A DNA stretch of 11,221 bases from an uncultured Spirochaetales bacterium (GCA_934271365.1 CAKQRI010000047.1:1-11221); one strand, 5' to 3'. Positions 1 to 6,434 are shown, counted from the stretch's first letter. Program-made: numbers and translations. Notes: generated by a model from the sequence alone, not told the origin.

Positions 1-75
1 TGTCCCCTTTACAATTTAGGAAACAAGCCTTTAAAATTGCAATGTGACTATGTCCAACAAAATGGGGTCACATCA
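1..75 (+). mobile_element. Right end of an IS3-family (IS150-like) insertion sequence, partial
   Basis: The first 75 bases are the end of an insertion sequence that continues off the left edge. Positions 3-47 encode a transposase C-terminus. The minus strand read from 75 down to 52 begins TGATGTGACCCC and continues ATTTTGTTGGAC, which resembles the terminal repeat of IS150-group elements as I remember it (CCCATTTTGTTGGAC near the tip, with the tip starting TG). The boundary at 75 is set by that alignment; 72 is the alternative. The other end and the target duplication lie outside the window. No sequence search was run. Confidence 0.8.
3..47 (+). CDS. IS3-family transposase (OrfB), C-terminal fragment cut by window edge
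   Basis: The frame starting at base 3 reads SPLQFRKQAFKIAM and then stops at TGA (45-47). 'SP-x-(Q/E)-(F/Y)-R' followed by a short basic and hydrophobic tail is the usual end of IS3-family DDE transposases (OrfB, rve integrase core). Only 14 residues are visible, so neither the catalytic triad nor the OrfA/OrfB frameshift site can be checked. The reading direction agrees with the terminal repeat just downstream, about 5 bases after the stop. Confidence 0.75.
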   Translation, partial: SPLQFRKQAFKIAM

Positions 76-609
76 CTCTGCTATCTTCTTTATGATAGAA
101 TCAAAATCAGCTCCGAATACCCGCTTAAGACCAGAAATCTCACTCTCTGAAAGACCTTCATCAGAAAGCTTTGAATTTATCTTGTTCCATTCAATCTGGA
201 AGCCAAGAAGCGTAGGAATCACATCGTCGATATCTGATTTGCTTGAAAGGAATACAGCAAGACGACCATTTCCATCATATAGATATCTCCTGCGGCGTGC
301 TAGTGCATATGTATCTGACCAGTTCTCTACATCAAGCCCTGACTCCTGGAAAATAGGCTCACTCTGACCGAGATACACATGAGTCACACCAGCGACGCAC
401 TTCGGAAGCCTTGGATATATATAACCTAGGGCTGTTATATCAATATCAGCGCTTGAAGCTTTCTCATGGATGCACGGAGTCATCTCAAGATACTTCTCTT
501 CTAGTCTTACAAGCGGAACTGTGCCCGAGCTTTTCAGAGTCTGATATGAAGCTTCTACAAAGTTTCTTATCGGCCTGTTTGATTCGAAGAACACATCAGT
601 ATATTTCAT
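73..609 (-). CDS. Unrecognised protein, probably truncated at its C-terminus by the IS
   Basis: I do not recognise this 178-residue product. It starts at ATG 609 with a good Shine-Dalgarno (GAGGT, about 6 nt upstream), 3 nt after the NADAR gene, so it is the third gene of the LOG-NADAR operon. It is soluble and has no signal peptide or membrane segment. Visible marks are a basic run ARRRRYLYDGNGR (residues 104-116), an acidic SDIDD (125-129), FQIEWNKI (137-144) and a predicted helical tail. The last codon is followed by TGA at 75-73, which coincides with the first three bases of the insertion-sequence tip. The stop therefore seems to be supplied by the element, and the original protein was probably longer. 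It may be a broken gene; the stub might still be made. Confidence 0.6.
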   Translation of the reverse strand: MKYTDVFFESNRPIRNFVEASYQTLKSSGTVPLVRLEEKYLEMTPCIHEKASSADIDITALGYIYPRLPKCVAGVTHVYLGQSEPIFQESGLDVENWSDTYALARRRRYLYDGNGRLAVFLSSKSDIDDVIPTLLGFQIEWNKINSKLSDEGLSESEISGLKRVFGADFDSIIKKIAE

Positions 610-612
610 TGA

Positions 613-1047
613 TTACCTCATTGAATCGCGTGTTGCCATCAGAAGCCTGCCAAGCATATTAAAGCCTGTGCCATCAGCTCCTCTTCCCCAGTAATAATCA
701 TGAGATGAATTCTCTACAAGAAGTGCATCTCCTGTGCTGAGGAGTTTTTCTTTCAGCTCTGGATTCTGAGTGAATTTCTCAATAAGGACTCTGAGCATCG
801 CCATGTTTCTATATGTCTTCCAGTCACTTCTATATTCACATTCATCCGAATTGCCAAGATTCTTAGCATCATCACAGGTCTCAGCAGTTCTTATCCTCTT
901 AGCAAATGCAGCATCAAGAGTCTTCTGGCTCTGATAATAATGCTCGCTGGATTTATAGAGAACACCATCTATTGTAATAGGTACAAGATAGTAGTTTGAA
1001 AGGTATCCATTCTCTTCGTTCTCATTGTAAAACATTATCGTTTCCAT
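613..1047 (-). CDS. NADAR-domain protein (YbiA-like N-glycosidase family)
   Basis: This 144-residue protein is a single NADAR domain. Family marks are GYLSNYY (14-20), SSEHYYQSQK (33-42), the DAKNLGN helix (60-66), TGDALLVENSSHDYYWG (105-121) and GTGFNMLGRLLM (126-137). Known members include E. coli YbiA and plant COG3236, which hydrolyse toxic early riboflavin-pathway intermediates, and NADAR proteins that remove ADP-ribose from guanine in DarT-type toxin systems. The substrate here cannot be read from sequence. Start ATG 1047 has a strong TAGGAG 6-7 nt upstream. The gene sits 23 nt after the LOG gene and 3 nt before the truncated gene, so the three are co-transcribed. Full length for the family; it looks intact. 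Confidence 0.88.
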   Translation of the reverse strand: METIMFYNENEENGYLSNYYLVPITIDGVLYKSSEHYYQSQKTLDAAFAKRIRTAETCDDAKNLGNSDECEYRSDWKTYRNMAMLRVLIEKFTQNPELKEKLLSTGDALLVENSSHDYYWGRGADGTGFNMLGRLLMATRDSMR

Positions 1048-1070
1048 TATATCTCTCCTATAAACTTCGT

Positions 1071-1664
1071 CTATGCTATCTCATACTTTGCTCTGTGGCG
1101 CACAAAAACATCAAGATAGCAGAATATCTGCTCTTCTGCTTCTGCTACAAAGTAATAATCCTTGAACTTATAAAATCCTTCATCTTCCATATCCTTAATG
1201 AAAGATATGAAATCATTGAAGTATCCATTAACGTTGTATATCACAACAGGCTTCCCATGAAGCCCTAGCTGTCTCCATGTCATTATCTCAGCCATCTCAT
1301 CAAGAGTGCCTATTCCGCCGGGGAATATAATGAATGCATCAGAAAGAGAATACATCATTGATTTCCTCTGATGCATATCCTCTACAACATGGTATTCATC
1401 TATATCAATAGGGTTCTCAGCATTAATGCGCTCAAACCTCTTTGGAGTGATTCCTATGACATAAGTACCATCGCTCTTCATCCTTCTGGCAAATATCCCC
1501 ATAAGCCCCTGAGCACCTGCACCATAAACAAGATTACAGCCCCGCTTTGCTAGATTATCAGCAAGAGAGACAGCCTTTTCAGAATAAACAGAATTGTATC
1601 CTGTCGCTGATCCGCAGAAAACACAGACATTCTTGTATTGCGTAAACACACCCTGACTTATCAA
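1071..1664 (-). CDS. LOG-family nucleotide 5'-monophosphate phosphoribohydrolase
   Basis: A Rossmann-fold protein of the LOG/YvdD family (TIGR00730). It is expected to cleave a nucleoside 5'-monophosphate (AMP, or a cytokinin-type derivative) into free base and ribose 5-phosphate. Seen: VCVFCGS near the N-terminus (13-19), YGAGAQGLMG (47-56), MHQRK (97-101) and the signature PGGIGTLDE (115-123) followed by TWRQLG. Length (up to 197 residues) is normal. The start is uncertain: there is no ATG, an in-frame TAA lies just upstream, and TTG 1664 or GTG 1649 are the choices; neither has a convincing Shine-Dalgarno. It is the first gene of the LOG-NADAR operon, directly after a promoter with two operators. 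Substrate is inferred from family only. Confidence 0.88.
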   Translation of the reverse strand: MISQGVFTQYKNVCVFCGSATGYNSVYSEKAVSLADNLAKRGCNLVYGAGAQGLMGIFARRMKSDGTYVIGITPKRFERINAENPIDIDEYHVVEDMHQRKSMMYSLSDAFIIFPGGIGTLDEMAEIMTWRQLGLHGKPVVIYNVNGYFNDFISFIKDMEDEGFYKFKDYYFVAEAEEQIFCYLDVFVRHRAKYEIA

Positions 1665-1707
1665 TATGACATCTTGTTATAACAAGAATGATATAACATC
1701 TTGTCAT
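1665..1707. promoter_or_regulatory. Two palindromic operators, 27 bp apart
   Basis: Two 15-bp sites with consensus ATRACA-TCT-TGTYAT lie at 1666-1680 (ATGACATCTTGTTAT) and 1693-1707 (ATAACATCTTGTCAT). Each is an inverted repeat around a 3-bp centre. They differ at only two positions, and the substitutions swap between half-sites. Nested inside is a perfect 16-bp palindrome (1672-1687, TCTTGTTA/TAACAAGA) and a 10-bp inverted repeat (1662-1671 with 1702-1711). The architecture is typical of a dimeric repressor such as TetR; the TetR gene 50 bp upstream is the obvious candidate, by inference. Confidence 0.7.
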
Positions 1708-1715
1708 ATTGTCAA
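1688..1715 (-). promoter_or_regulatory. Sigma-70 type promoter of the LOG-NADAR operon
   Basis: On the minus strand, TTGACA (1715-1710) is followed by a 16-base spacer and TATCAT (1693-1688). The -35 is perfect and the -10 has one mismatch. Transcription should start near 1681, leaving about 16 nt before TTG 1664. It drives LOG, NADAR and the truncated gene. Operator copy 1 fills the spacer and copy 2 covers the start site, so a bound repressor should block it. Confidence 0.7.
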
Positions 1716-1716
1716 C

Positions 1717-1755
1717 AGAAGATTTAAGCAATCAACCAATTCAGAAATCTCTTCT
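1717..1755 (-). terminator. Weak imperfect hairpin after the TetR gene
   Basis: AGAAGATTT (1717-1725) can pair with AAATCTCTTCT (1745-1755) except for a 2-nt bulge, around a 19-nt loop. It lies just after the TetR stop and before the LOG promoter. There is no good U-run, so termination would be weak; read-through from the ilvA operon into LOG is possible. Confidence 0.25.
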
Positions 1756-1756
1756 A

Positions 1757-2347
1757 TCAATATGCAGGATAGTAGTTGATTATTGTATGAACAAGTTTAG
1801 AAAGGAAGACCGGAGCTTCCTCCAGTGTTACAGATATGCGTCCCAGCACTATATCTGAATAAGTATCTACAATTGCTGAAAGGGCAAAATCAAGAACTAT
1901 CTCTGCCTCTTTCCTATTTGCCAGGACCTTAACATCATCACTATTCATAAGAGCATCCAGTGCATCTCTTTTCTTCCGGAGTATGAAATCATGTATTCCA
2001 TCAACCTGCAGGAGAAGCCTGAAATAATCTATATCCTTAGCAATGTACTCTGAGAACCTCTGGAATACAATGGAATTGTCCTTGACGATTGCATTTACAT
2101 CAAAGCCTCGGAGCGATAGCAGAAGCTCATCTACCATTCCTGCACAGATCTTATCAAGGACATCTCTGACATCTTTATAATGGGCATAGAATGTTCCTCT
2201 GTTTATATCTGCTCTTTCGACGATATCTGTTACTGTGATCCTATCAAAGCTCTTTTCCTTCATAAGGGAAATAAGGGCATTCTTTATCAGAGTCTTGCTC
2301 CTGATAGAGCTTCTGTATTCAGCTTTTGTCCTTTTCTCTTCTTCCAT
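1757..2347 (-). CDS. TetR/AcrR-family transcriptional regulator
   Basis: A 196-residue DNA-binding regulator. The N-terminal TetR helix-turn-helix spans roughly residues 15-65, with ITVTDIVERADINRGTFYAHY (37-57) the recognition region. The C-terminal ligand and dimer domain looks like the TetR_C_8 type common in Bacillota, but the ligand cannot be read. Start ATG 2347 has a clear AGGTGG Shine-Dalgarno. It is the last gene of the ilvA-HAD-TetR operon, 33 nt after the HAD gene. The next promoter downstream carries two palindromic operators of TetR-like size, so it may repress the LOG-NADAR operon. No matching site is seen at the ilvA promoter, so autoregulation is not supported. Confidence 0.88.
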   Translation of the reverse strand: MEEEKRTKAEYRSSIRSKTLIKNALISLMKEKSFDRITVTDIVERADINRGTFYAHYKDVRDVLDKICAGMVDELLLSLRGFDVNAIVKDNSIVFQRFSEYIAKDIDYFRLLLQVDGIHDFILRKKRDALDALMNSDDVKVLANRKEAEIVLDFALSAIVDTYSDIVLGRISVTLEEAPVFLSKLVHTIINYYPAY

Positions 2348-2380
2348 AGACCCACCTGGCTTAAAATCAGTTTATGTAGT

Positions 2381-3190
2381 TCAGCATTTAAGAGAGATAG
2401 CGTACTCAATAGCCTTGGCAAGCCCATCTCTATCGACATCATCAGTTATATAATCAGCTACAGCCTTCAGAGAATCAGAAGCATTCCCCATGGCAATTCC
2501 TAGAGATGAAGCCTCAATCATCTCGATATCATTAGCACCATCACCAACCGCAACCACGCTGTCTTCTGAATCTCCATAATGCTCTAATACCTTAGATATT
2601 CCCGTTGCTTTGGTTATGTCTTTAAGAACTATTTCTGCCATGATATCCTGTGGCAGTCCTACGGTATTATCGACAACAGAGAACTTATCCTTGAGTGATT
2701 TCCTTATCTCATAGCCATTTCTATCTCTAGACAGAAACAGAAGCTTATTGATCTCAAGATCATATGGCAGTGTATCTACAACAACGCAATTAGGGATATC
2801 TATAACTCTGCCAACATACTTCATCATCAAATCAACGAAATATTCACTGCTGGCCTTAGTAAAGAATGTTCCCTGGTCTGTCTGAATAAAAGTCTCTAGG
2901 CCTAGTTCTCTTATCAGATTATAGATATCAGCCTTCTCTTCTTCTGTGAATATCCGCTTATAGAGCACTTTCCCATCAGCAATGACTTTGGCTCCGGCGG
3001 AATAAACTCCGCCATCAAGCGGAATGACATCCAGCTTCGATGAAATCTCGGCTGTGCTTCTTCCAGTTGAAAGAAACACTCTATGACCATTGCTTCGTGC
3101 CCTGCTGATTGCATTTACAGCAGATTGTGGGACATCCCTTCCAAAAGGAAGAAGAGTCCCATCAACATCAAAGAAGAAATTAAGCTTCAT
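2381..3190 (-). CDS. Cof-type HAD-superfamily phosphatase (HAD-IIB)
   Basis: A 269-residue cytosolic phosphatase of the Cof/YbjI/YidA group, expected to hydrolyse small phosphorylated metabolites such as sugar phosphates or flavin nucleotides. Motif I is DVDGTL (8-13, with both aspartates), motif II STGR (41-44), motif III the lysine in DITKATG (K194) and motif IV GDGANDIEM (216-224). The C2-type cap lies between motifs II and III (about 60-190). Full length for the family. Start ATG 3190 overlaps the 3' end of the ammonia-lyase gene by 11 bp and has AAAGGA as Shine-Dalgarno inside that gene, so the two are translationally linked. The substrate is unknown and the operon does not decide it. 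Confidence 0.9.
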   Translation of the reverse strand: MKLNFFFDVDGTLLPFGRDVPQSAVNAISRARSNGHRVFLSTGRSTAEISSKLDVIPLDGGVYSAGAKVIADGKVLYKRIFTEEEKADIYNLIRELGLETFIQTDQGTFFTKASSEYFVDLMMKYVGRVIDIPNCVVVDTLPYDLEINKLLFLSRDRNGYEIRKSLKDKFSVVDNTVGLPQDIMAEIVLKDITKATGISKVLEHYGDSEDSVVAVGDGANDIEMIEASSLGIAMGNASDSLKAVADYITDDVDRDGLAKAIEYAISLKC

Positions 3191-4391
3191 TCCGTCCTTT
3201 CACAAACTTGAATCCAGCATCACTGAGAGCCTTCTTTATCTCATCAACATGAGCCTGGTTCCTTGTCTCCATTGAAACAGACAAAGTACAGCTATTAAGA
3301 TCAGTCTCACGGCCTGTCTTGTCATGCTGTACACTGATTACATTCGCTCCAAGTCTAGCAATTATGCTTGATACTTCAACCAGCTGTCCTGGCTTATCGA
3401 GAAGCTCTACTGTGATATCTGCAATCCTTCCCTCTTTTATCAGAGCTCTGTTAATGACTCTGGAGAGAATCGTCACATCTATATTTCCGCCAGAGACAAG
3501 ACATACAACCTTCTTGCCTTTTATATCAATCTTACCAAATAGAGCTGCAGCTACAGATACAGCACCTGCACCTTCTGCTACAAGCTTCTGCTTCTCCATA
3601 AGCTGCAGAATAGCAACTGCAACCTCATCGTCAGTAACTGTGACAACCTCATCTACATATTTCTCAACGAATTCATATGTAAGATCCCCAGGGCACTTCA
3701 CTGCAATTCCATCAGCAATTGTTGCAACTTTATCAAGAGATTCAACCTTATGATGGGAAATAGCATTGAGCATGGATGGAGCTCCGGCTGACTGGACGCC
3801 ATAAATCTTAATAGACGGCTTAAGCATCTTCATCGTGAATGCTACACCGCTGATCAGACCACCGCCACCAATAGGAACAACAACAGCATCTACATCAGGA
3901 AGCTGCTCAAGAATCTCCAAGCCTATCGTTCCCTGCCCTGCAATGACATCTGGGTCATTGAATGGATGAATCATGGTGCGGCCGGTTTCCTCTACAATCT
4001 CCATAGCCCTTGCATAAGCATCATCATATACGCCTTTGACAAGCTCAACTTTTGAGCCATATGCTCTTGTAGCTTCTACCTTGGAAATCGGAGCACCTTC
4101 AGGAATGCATATAATGCTATCAATGCCCTGTCTTGCAGCTGCAAGCGCAACGCCCTGAGCATGGTTTCCTGCAGAACATGCTATAACGCCTTTAGTCTTC
4201 TGCTCTGCTGTAAGCTTGCTCATCTTATAATAAGCACCACGGACTTTGAATGAACCTGTAATCTGCAGGTTCTCGGTCTTCAGGAAGACCTCGTCATCTG
4301 GAAACATCTTCGGTGCACGGATTAAGTCTGTGCATCTGGCAACCTGCTTTAAAGCAAATCCTGCCTGATAAACTGTATCTAATGTAAGCAT
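3180..4391 (-). CDS. ilvA: Threonine ammonia-lyase (threonine dehydratase), single ACT domain
   Basis: PLP enzyme turning L-threonine into 2-oxobutanoate and ammonia (a precursor for isoleucine, or threonine catabolism). From ATG 4391 it is 403 residues. The PLP lysine is in TGSFKVRGAYYK (K49); SAGNH (73-77) and the glycine-rich PIGGGGLISG (173-182) are the substrate and phosphate loops; SGGN (300-303) is the C-terminal PLP motif. One ACT domain occupies about 325-400, as in the TIGR01127 short form, rather than the two-ACT-like regulatory region of E. coli IlvA; it could be called tdcB or ilvA. A TTG at 4397 is an alternative start, but it leaves even less room after the -10. No Shine-Dalgarno is present; initiation is probably leaderless. 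It is first in an operon with the HAD phosphatase and TetR. Confidence 0.93.
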   Translation of the reverse strand: MLTLDTVYQAGFALKQVARCTDLIRAPKMFPDDEVFLKTENLQITGSFKVRGAYYKMSKLTAEQKTKGVIACSAGNHAQGVALAAARQGIDSIICIPEGAPISKVEATRAYGSKVELVKGVYDDAYARAMEIVEETGRTMIHPFNDPDVIAGQGTIGLEILEQLPDVDAVVVPIGGGGLISGVAFTMKMLKPSIKIYGVQSAGAPSMLNAISHHKVESLDKVATIADGIAVKCPGDLTYEFVEKYVDEVVTVTDDEVAVAILQLMEKQKLVAEGAGAVSVAAALFGKIDIKGKKVVCLVSGGNIDVTILSRVINRALIKEGRIADITVELLDKPGQLVEVSSIIARLGANVISVQHDKTGRETDLNSCTLSVSMETRNQAHVDEIKKALSDAGFKFVKGRNEA

Positions 4392-4397
4392 AGACAA

Positions 4398-4426
4398 ATA
4401 TTATCTATTACTTTTAATAAGTTCAA
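4398..4426 (-). promoter_or_regulatory. Promoter of the ilvA operon, leaderless arrangement
   Basis: On the minus strand, TTGAAC (4426-4421), a 17-base spacer and TAATAT (4403-4398) precede ATG 4391 by only 6 nt. Transcription would start at or next to the A of the ATG, and no Shine-Dalgarno is present. Confidence 0.6.
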
Positions 4427-4511
4427 TTAAGCTACTGAAAAAACAGAATATCTAAACACATAAGAGAATTAGTCTATTTTTTAGACATTAAGAGGCTTAT
4501 GGCATATCTCA

Positions 4512-4520
4512 TGCTTTAAT
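4512..4520 (+). promoter_or_regulatory. Candidate extended -10 for metK leader
   Basis: TGCTTTAAT fits an extended -10 (TGn then TTTAAT) and would start a transcript near 4527, upstream of the whole riboswitch. No -35 is visible. A better-looking pair, TTGACT (4556-4561) N17 CATTAT (4579-4584), would start inside the riboswitch and lose the 5' strand of P1, so it is less likely. The 74 bases to the left (4427-4500) hold only an inverted repeat GTCTA/TAGAC (4472-4486). Confidence 0.3.
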
Positions 4521-4581
4521 ATTAAGGCTATCTTCATAGAGAAATGCTATCTATCTTGACTGAAAGATTGGATAGTGTCAT

Positions 4582-4669
4582 TATCGAAGCTAACCATAAA
4601 GAGTGTGTTAGGGACAAGCCCGAAGACCACACAGCAACCTGCTTTCAAGAAAGGTGCTAATGCTTGATA
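4582..4669 (+). ncRNA. SAM-I-class riboswitch aptamer
   Basis: Core of a SAM-I clan aptamer in front of metK. P1 pairs TATCGAAGC (4582-4590) with GCTTGATA (4662-4669), one G bulged. AGAG (4600-4603) leads into P2: GTGTG (4603-4607) with CACAC (4628-4632), a kink-turn-like internal loop, then GGG (4611-4613) with CCC (4619-4621). Conserved GCAACC (4634-4639) opens P3 (CC/GG and TTT/AAA, loop CAAG), and GGTGCTAAT (4653-4661) is the conserved joining strand. The P2 loop AAG can pair with CT of that strand, as in the SAM-I pseudoknot. The usual P4 hairpin is not evident. SAM binding would lower metK expression through the attenuator downstream. Confidence 0.85.
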
Positions 4670-4718
4670 GATGGGGATTAACCAGAAACTCACCCCATCC
4701 TTGATGGGGTTTTCTTTT
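4670..4718 (+). terminator. Riboswitch expression platform: antiterminator and intrinsic terminator
   Basis: ACCCCATC (4692-4699) pairs with GATGGGGT (4703-4710) over a 3-nt loop, followed by TTTTCTTTT: an intrinsic terminator. An exact second copy of GATGGGG at 4670-4676, directly after P1, can instead pair with CCCCATC (4693-4699) and block it. With SAM bound, P1 is stable and the terminator should form, switching metK off. The antiterminator abuts P1 rather than overlapping it, so the coupling is inferred. Confidence 0.8.
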
Positions 4719-4747
4719 GCCTCTCTTTATGGAAAAGAGAGGAACAG

Positions 4748-5905
4748 ATGAAATACTTTTTCACATCGGAATCGGTTACTAAGGGACATCCAGACAAAGT
4801 CTGCGATCAGATTTCAGATGCAATTCTCGATGCTCTTCTAAAAGAAGATCCAGCATCAAGATGCGCATGTGAGACAACATGTGAGCCTGGAGCTGTCCAT
4901 ATCATGGGTGAGATCACAACAAAAGCACATGTTGATTACAAAGAGGTTGCACGCCGAGTCATTCATGACATCGGATATACAAAGCCTGAATATGGCTTTG
5001 ATGAGAATGCTACAATCACATGCTCTCTTCATGAGCAGTCTGGTGATATCGCAATGGGTGTCAACAATGCATATGAGGATAGCGAGACTCTAGGCGCTGG
5101 AGACCAGGGCATGATGTTCGGCTATGCTAATGCAGAAGGCGAAGAATACATGCCTCTTGCTCTGACACTTGCAAGAAAGCTGACAGCTGTCCTCACAGAG
5201 AAGAGAGAGAATGGAGAGATCAAGTATCTTAGACCTGACGGAAAGAGCCAGGTGACAATTGAATATGATGACGGAAAGGCAAAGAGAATCGAGGCTGTTG
5301 TAGTATCCGCACAGCATGACCCAACAGTATCCCTTGAAGATCTGAGAAAGGATATCAAGGAGAAGATCATCCTTCCTTATCTCCCTTCTGATATGATTGA
5401 TGATAACACCAAGTTCTTCATTAATCCTACAGGAAGATTCGTACTTGGCGGCCCTGCTGCTGATACAGGACTCACAGGAAGAAAGCTCATTGTTGATACA
5501 TATGGTGGCTATGCACATCATGGTGGCGGAGCCTTCTCTGGAAAGGATGCAACAAAAGTAGATAGAACTGCTGCATATGCAATGAGAAACATCGCAAAGA
5601 CAATTGTTGTAGCTGGAGCTGCTAAGGAATGTGAGATCCAGGTGGCTTATGCAATCGGGGTTGCAGAACCTGTATCTCTTCATATAGACACATTCTCTAC
5701 AGGAAAGCTCAGCGAAGAGAAGCTTGTTGAATGGGTAAAAGCAAACTATGATCTGAGACCAGAGATGATGATCCGAAAATTCAATCTCAGAAAACCAGGA
5801 TTTGAAAAAGCCGCTGCAGGTGGACACTTTGGAAGAACAGATGTCGAATTCCCTTGGGAAGTCATTGACAATACTGCACTTGAGAACCTTAAAGCAATAC
5901 TCTAA
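4748..5905 (+). CDS. metK: S-adenosylmethionine synthetase
   Basis: Makes S-adenosylmethionine from methionine and ATP, releasing phosphate and diphosphate; cytosolic, normally a tetramer. The 385 residues match the usual length. Seen: GHPDK (13-17, ATP site), GAGDQG (116-121), RPDGKSQV (162-169), NPTGRFVLGGPAADTGLTGRK (226-246) and the P-loop-like HHGGGAFSGKD (257-267) with its conserved lysine. The sequence is complete with no lesion. ATG 4748 is preceded by AGAGAGGA, one of the better Shine-Dalgarno sequences in the window. It is a single-gene unit, divergent from ilvA, controlled by the SAM-I-class riboswitch and closed by a strong terminator, i.e. product feedback. Confidence 0.98.
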   Translation: MKYFFTSESVTKGHPDKVCDQISDAILDALLKEDPASRCACETTCEPGAVHIMGEITTKAHVDYKEVARRVIHDIGYTKPEYGFDENATITCSLHEQSGDIAMGVNNAYEDSETLGAGDQGMMFGYANAEGEEYMPLALTLARKLTAVLTEKRENGEIKYLRPDGKSQVTIEYDDGKAKRIEAVVVSAQHDPTVSLEDLRKDIKEKIILPYLPSDMIDDNTKFFINPTGRFVLGGPAADTGLTGRKLIVDTYGGYAHHGGGAFSGKDATKVDRTAAYAMRNIAKTIVVAGAAKECEIQVAYAIGVAEPVSLHIDTFSTGKLSEEKLVEWVKANYDLRPEMMIRKFNLRKPGFEKAAAGGHFGRTDVEFPWEVIDNTALENLKAIL

Positions 5906-5933
5906 GAAACCAGGCTTCATATATTTAAGAAGC

Positions 5934-5965
5934 AATCTCTCTGGCGTTATACCAGAGAGATTTTC
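5934..5965 (+). terminator. Intrinsic terminator of metK
   Basis: AATCTCTCTGG (5934-5944) and CCAGAGAGATT (5952-5962) form a perfect 11-bp stem with a 7-nt loop, followed by TTTTCTTTC. It sits 28 nt after the metK stop. Confidence 0.9.
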
Positions 5966-5979
5966 TTTCAGACTTAAGT

Positions 5980-6218
5980 CTATATGAAAAGCATTCCTAC
6001 CATATGGATGATAGCTGCGACTATCCATGAAGCACAGCACTGGATGATAACAACAAGCAGTGCCATACCCATCCAAGCTCTCTCCTGACTGTAGCAACTG
6101 CAGCTATGCATGGAGTATATAACAGCGTGAATACAAGAAAGACTAAAGCTATAAATGTAGAGAAAAGAATCTTCAGAACCTGAACAGACCCGAGAATAAC
6201 AAGCATAGATACAACGCT
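5980..6218 (-). pseudogene. feoB: feoB remnant: C-terminal stub with a frameshift
   Basis: FeoB is the ferrous-iron membrane transporter (normally 600-800 residues with an N-terminal G domain). Only its end is left. From about 6215 the frame reads VVSMLVILGS, then the membrane segment IALVFLVFTLLYTPCIAAV and VRREL, matching the conserved FeoB C-terminal 'FTLLYTPC..A..T.RRE' region. After codon EL (near 6087) the frame is lost and soon stops at 6021. In the next frame it continues as MALLVVIIQC...SWIVAAII...VGMLF and stops at TAG 5982-5980, the normal FeoB ending. So there is one small indel, plus loss of all the G domain and most membrane helices. The stub begins 12 nt after the feoA stop, as if a deletion had joined the two genes. 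Confidence 0.85.
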
Positions 6219-6434
6219 TTAATTTGCAGTGATCATCGTTATATCTTTGACTCTAAGAGTAAGCTCATAATCTCTGATATTGAGTTCAAGTGGATCTCCC
6301 ATTGGAGCTACCTTGACAAGTGTTACAGTTGTTCTAGGGGAAAATTCCATATCAATAAAATGCCTTCGAAGAGCCTTATCTCCATCAACTGTAATAATCC
6401 TAGCAGATTCTCCCTTCAACTGATCTTACGTCAT
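6219..6434 (-). pseudogene. feoA: feoA with a premature stop at codon 3
   Basis: FeoA is the small SH3-like cytosolic partner of FeoB. The frame has GESARIITVDGDKALRRHF, then MEFSPRTTVTLVKVAPMGDP and YELTLRVKD, clear FeoA hallmarks. Family members usually begin 'MTLDQLK-GE.A.I'. Here the DNA reads ATG ACG TAA GAT CAG TTG AAG, i.e. M-T-stop-D-Q-L-K, so a single T-to-A change would turn the Leu codon TTA into a stop (6428-6426). Re-initiation at TTG 6419 would give 66 residues lacking the first five. An AAGAGATG stretch about 5-12 nt before the ATG may be the old Shine-Dalgarno. The adjacent feoB is destroyed, so the whole locus appears non-functional. Confidence 0.8.

Noticed and set aside
4472..4486. 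GTCTA/TAGAC inverted repeat between ilvA and metK as a terminator
   Set aside because: Only 5 bp of stem with an all-T loop; no transcript is known to end here. It may be chance in AT-rich DNA.
4556..4584. TTGACT-N17-CATTAT as the metK promoter
   Set aside because: Its start site near 4591 would omit the 5' strand of riboswitch P1, so the aptamer could not fold.
5090..6097. A 335-residue open frame on the minus strand across metK
   Set aside because: It lies antisense to a clear metK, is rich in Cys and Ser in an uncharacteristic way, and shows no family motif; it is a shadow of metK codon bias.
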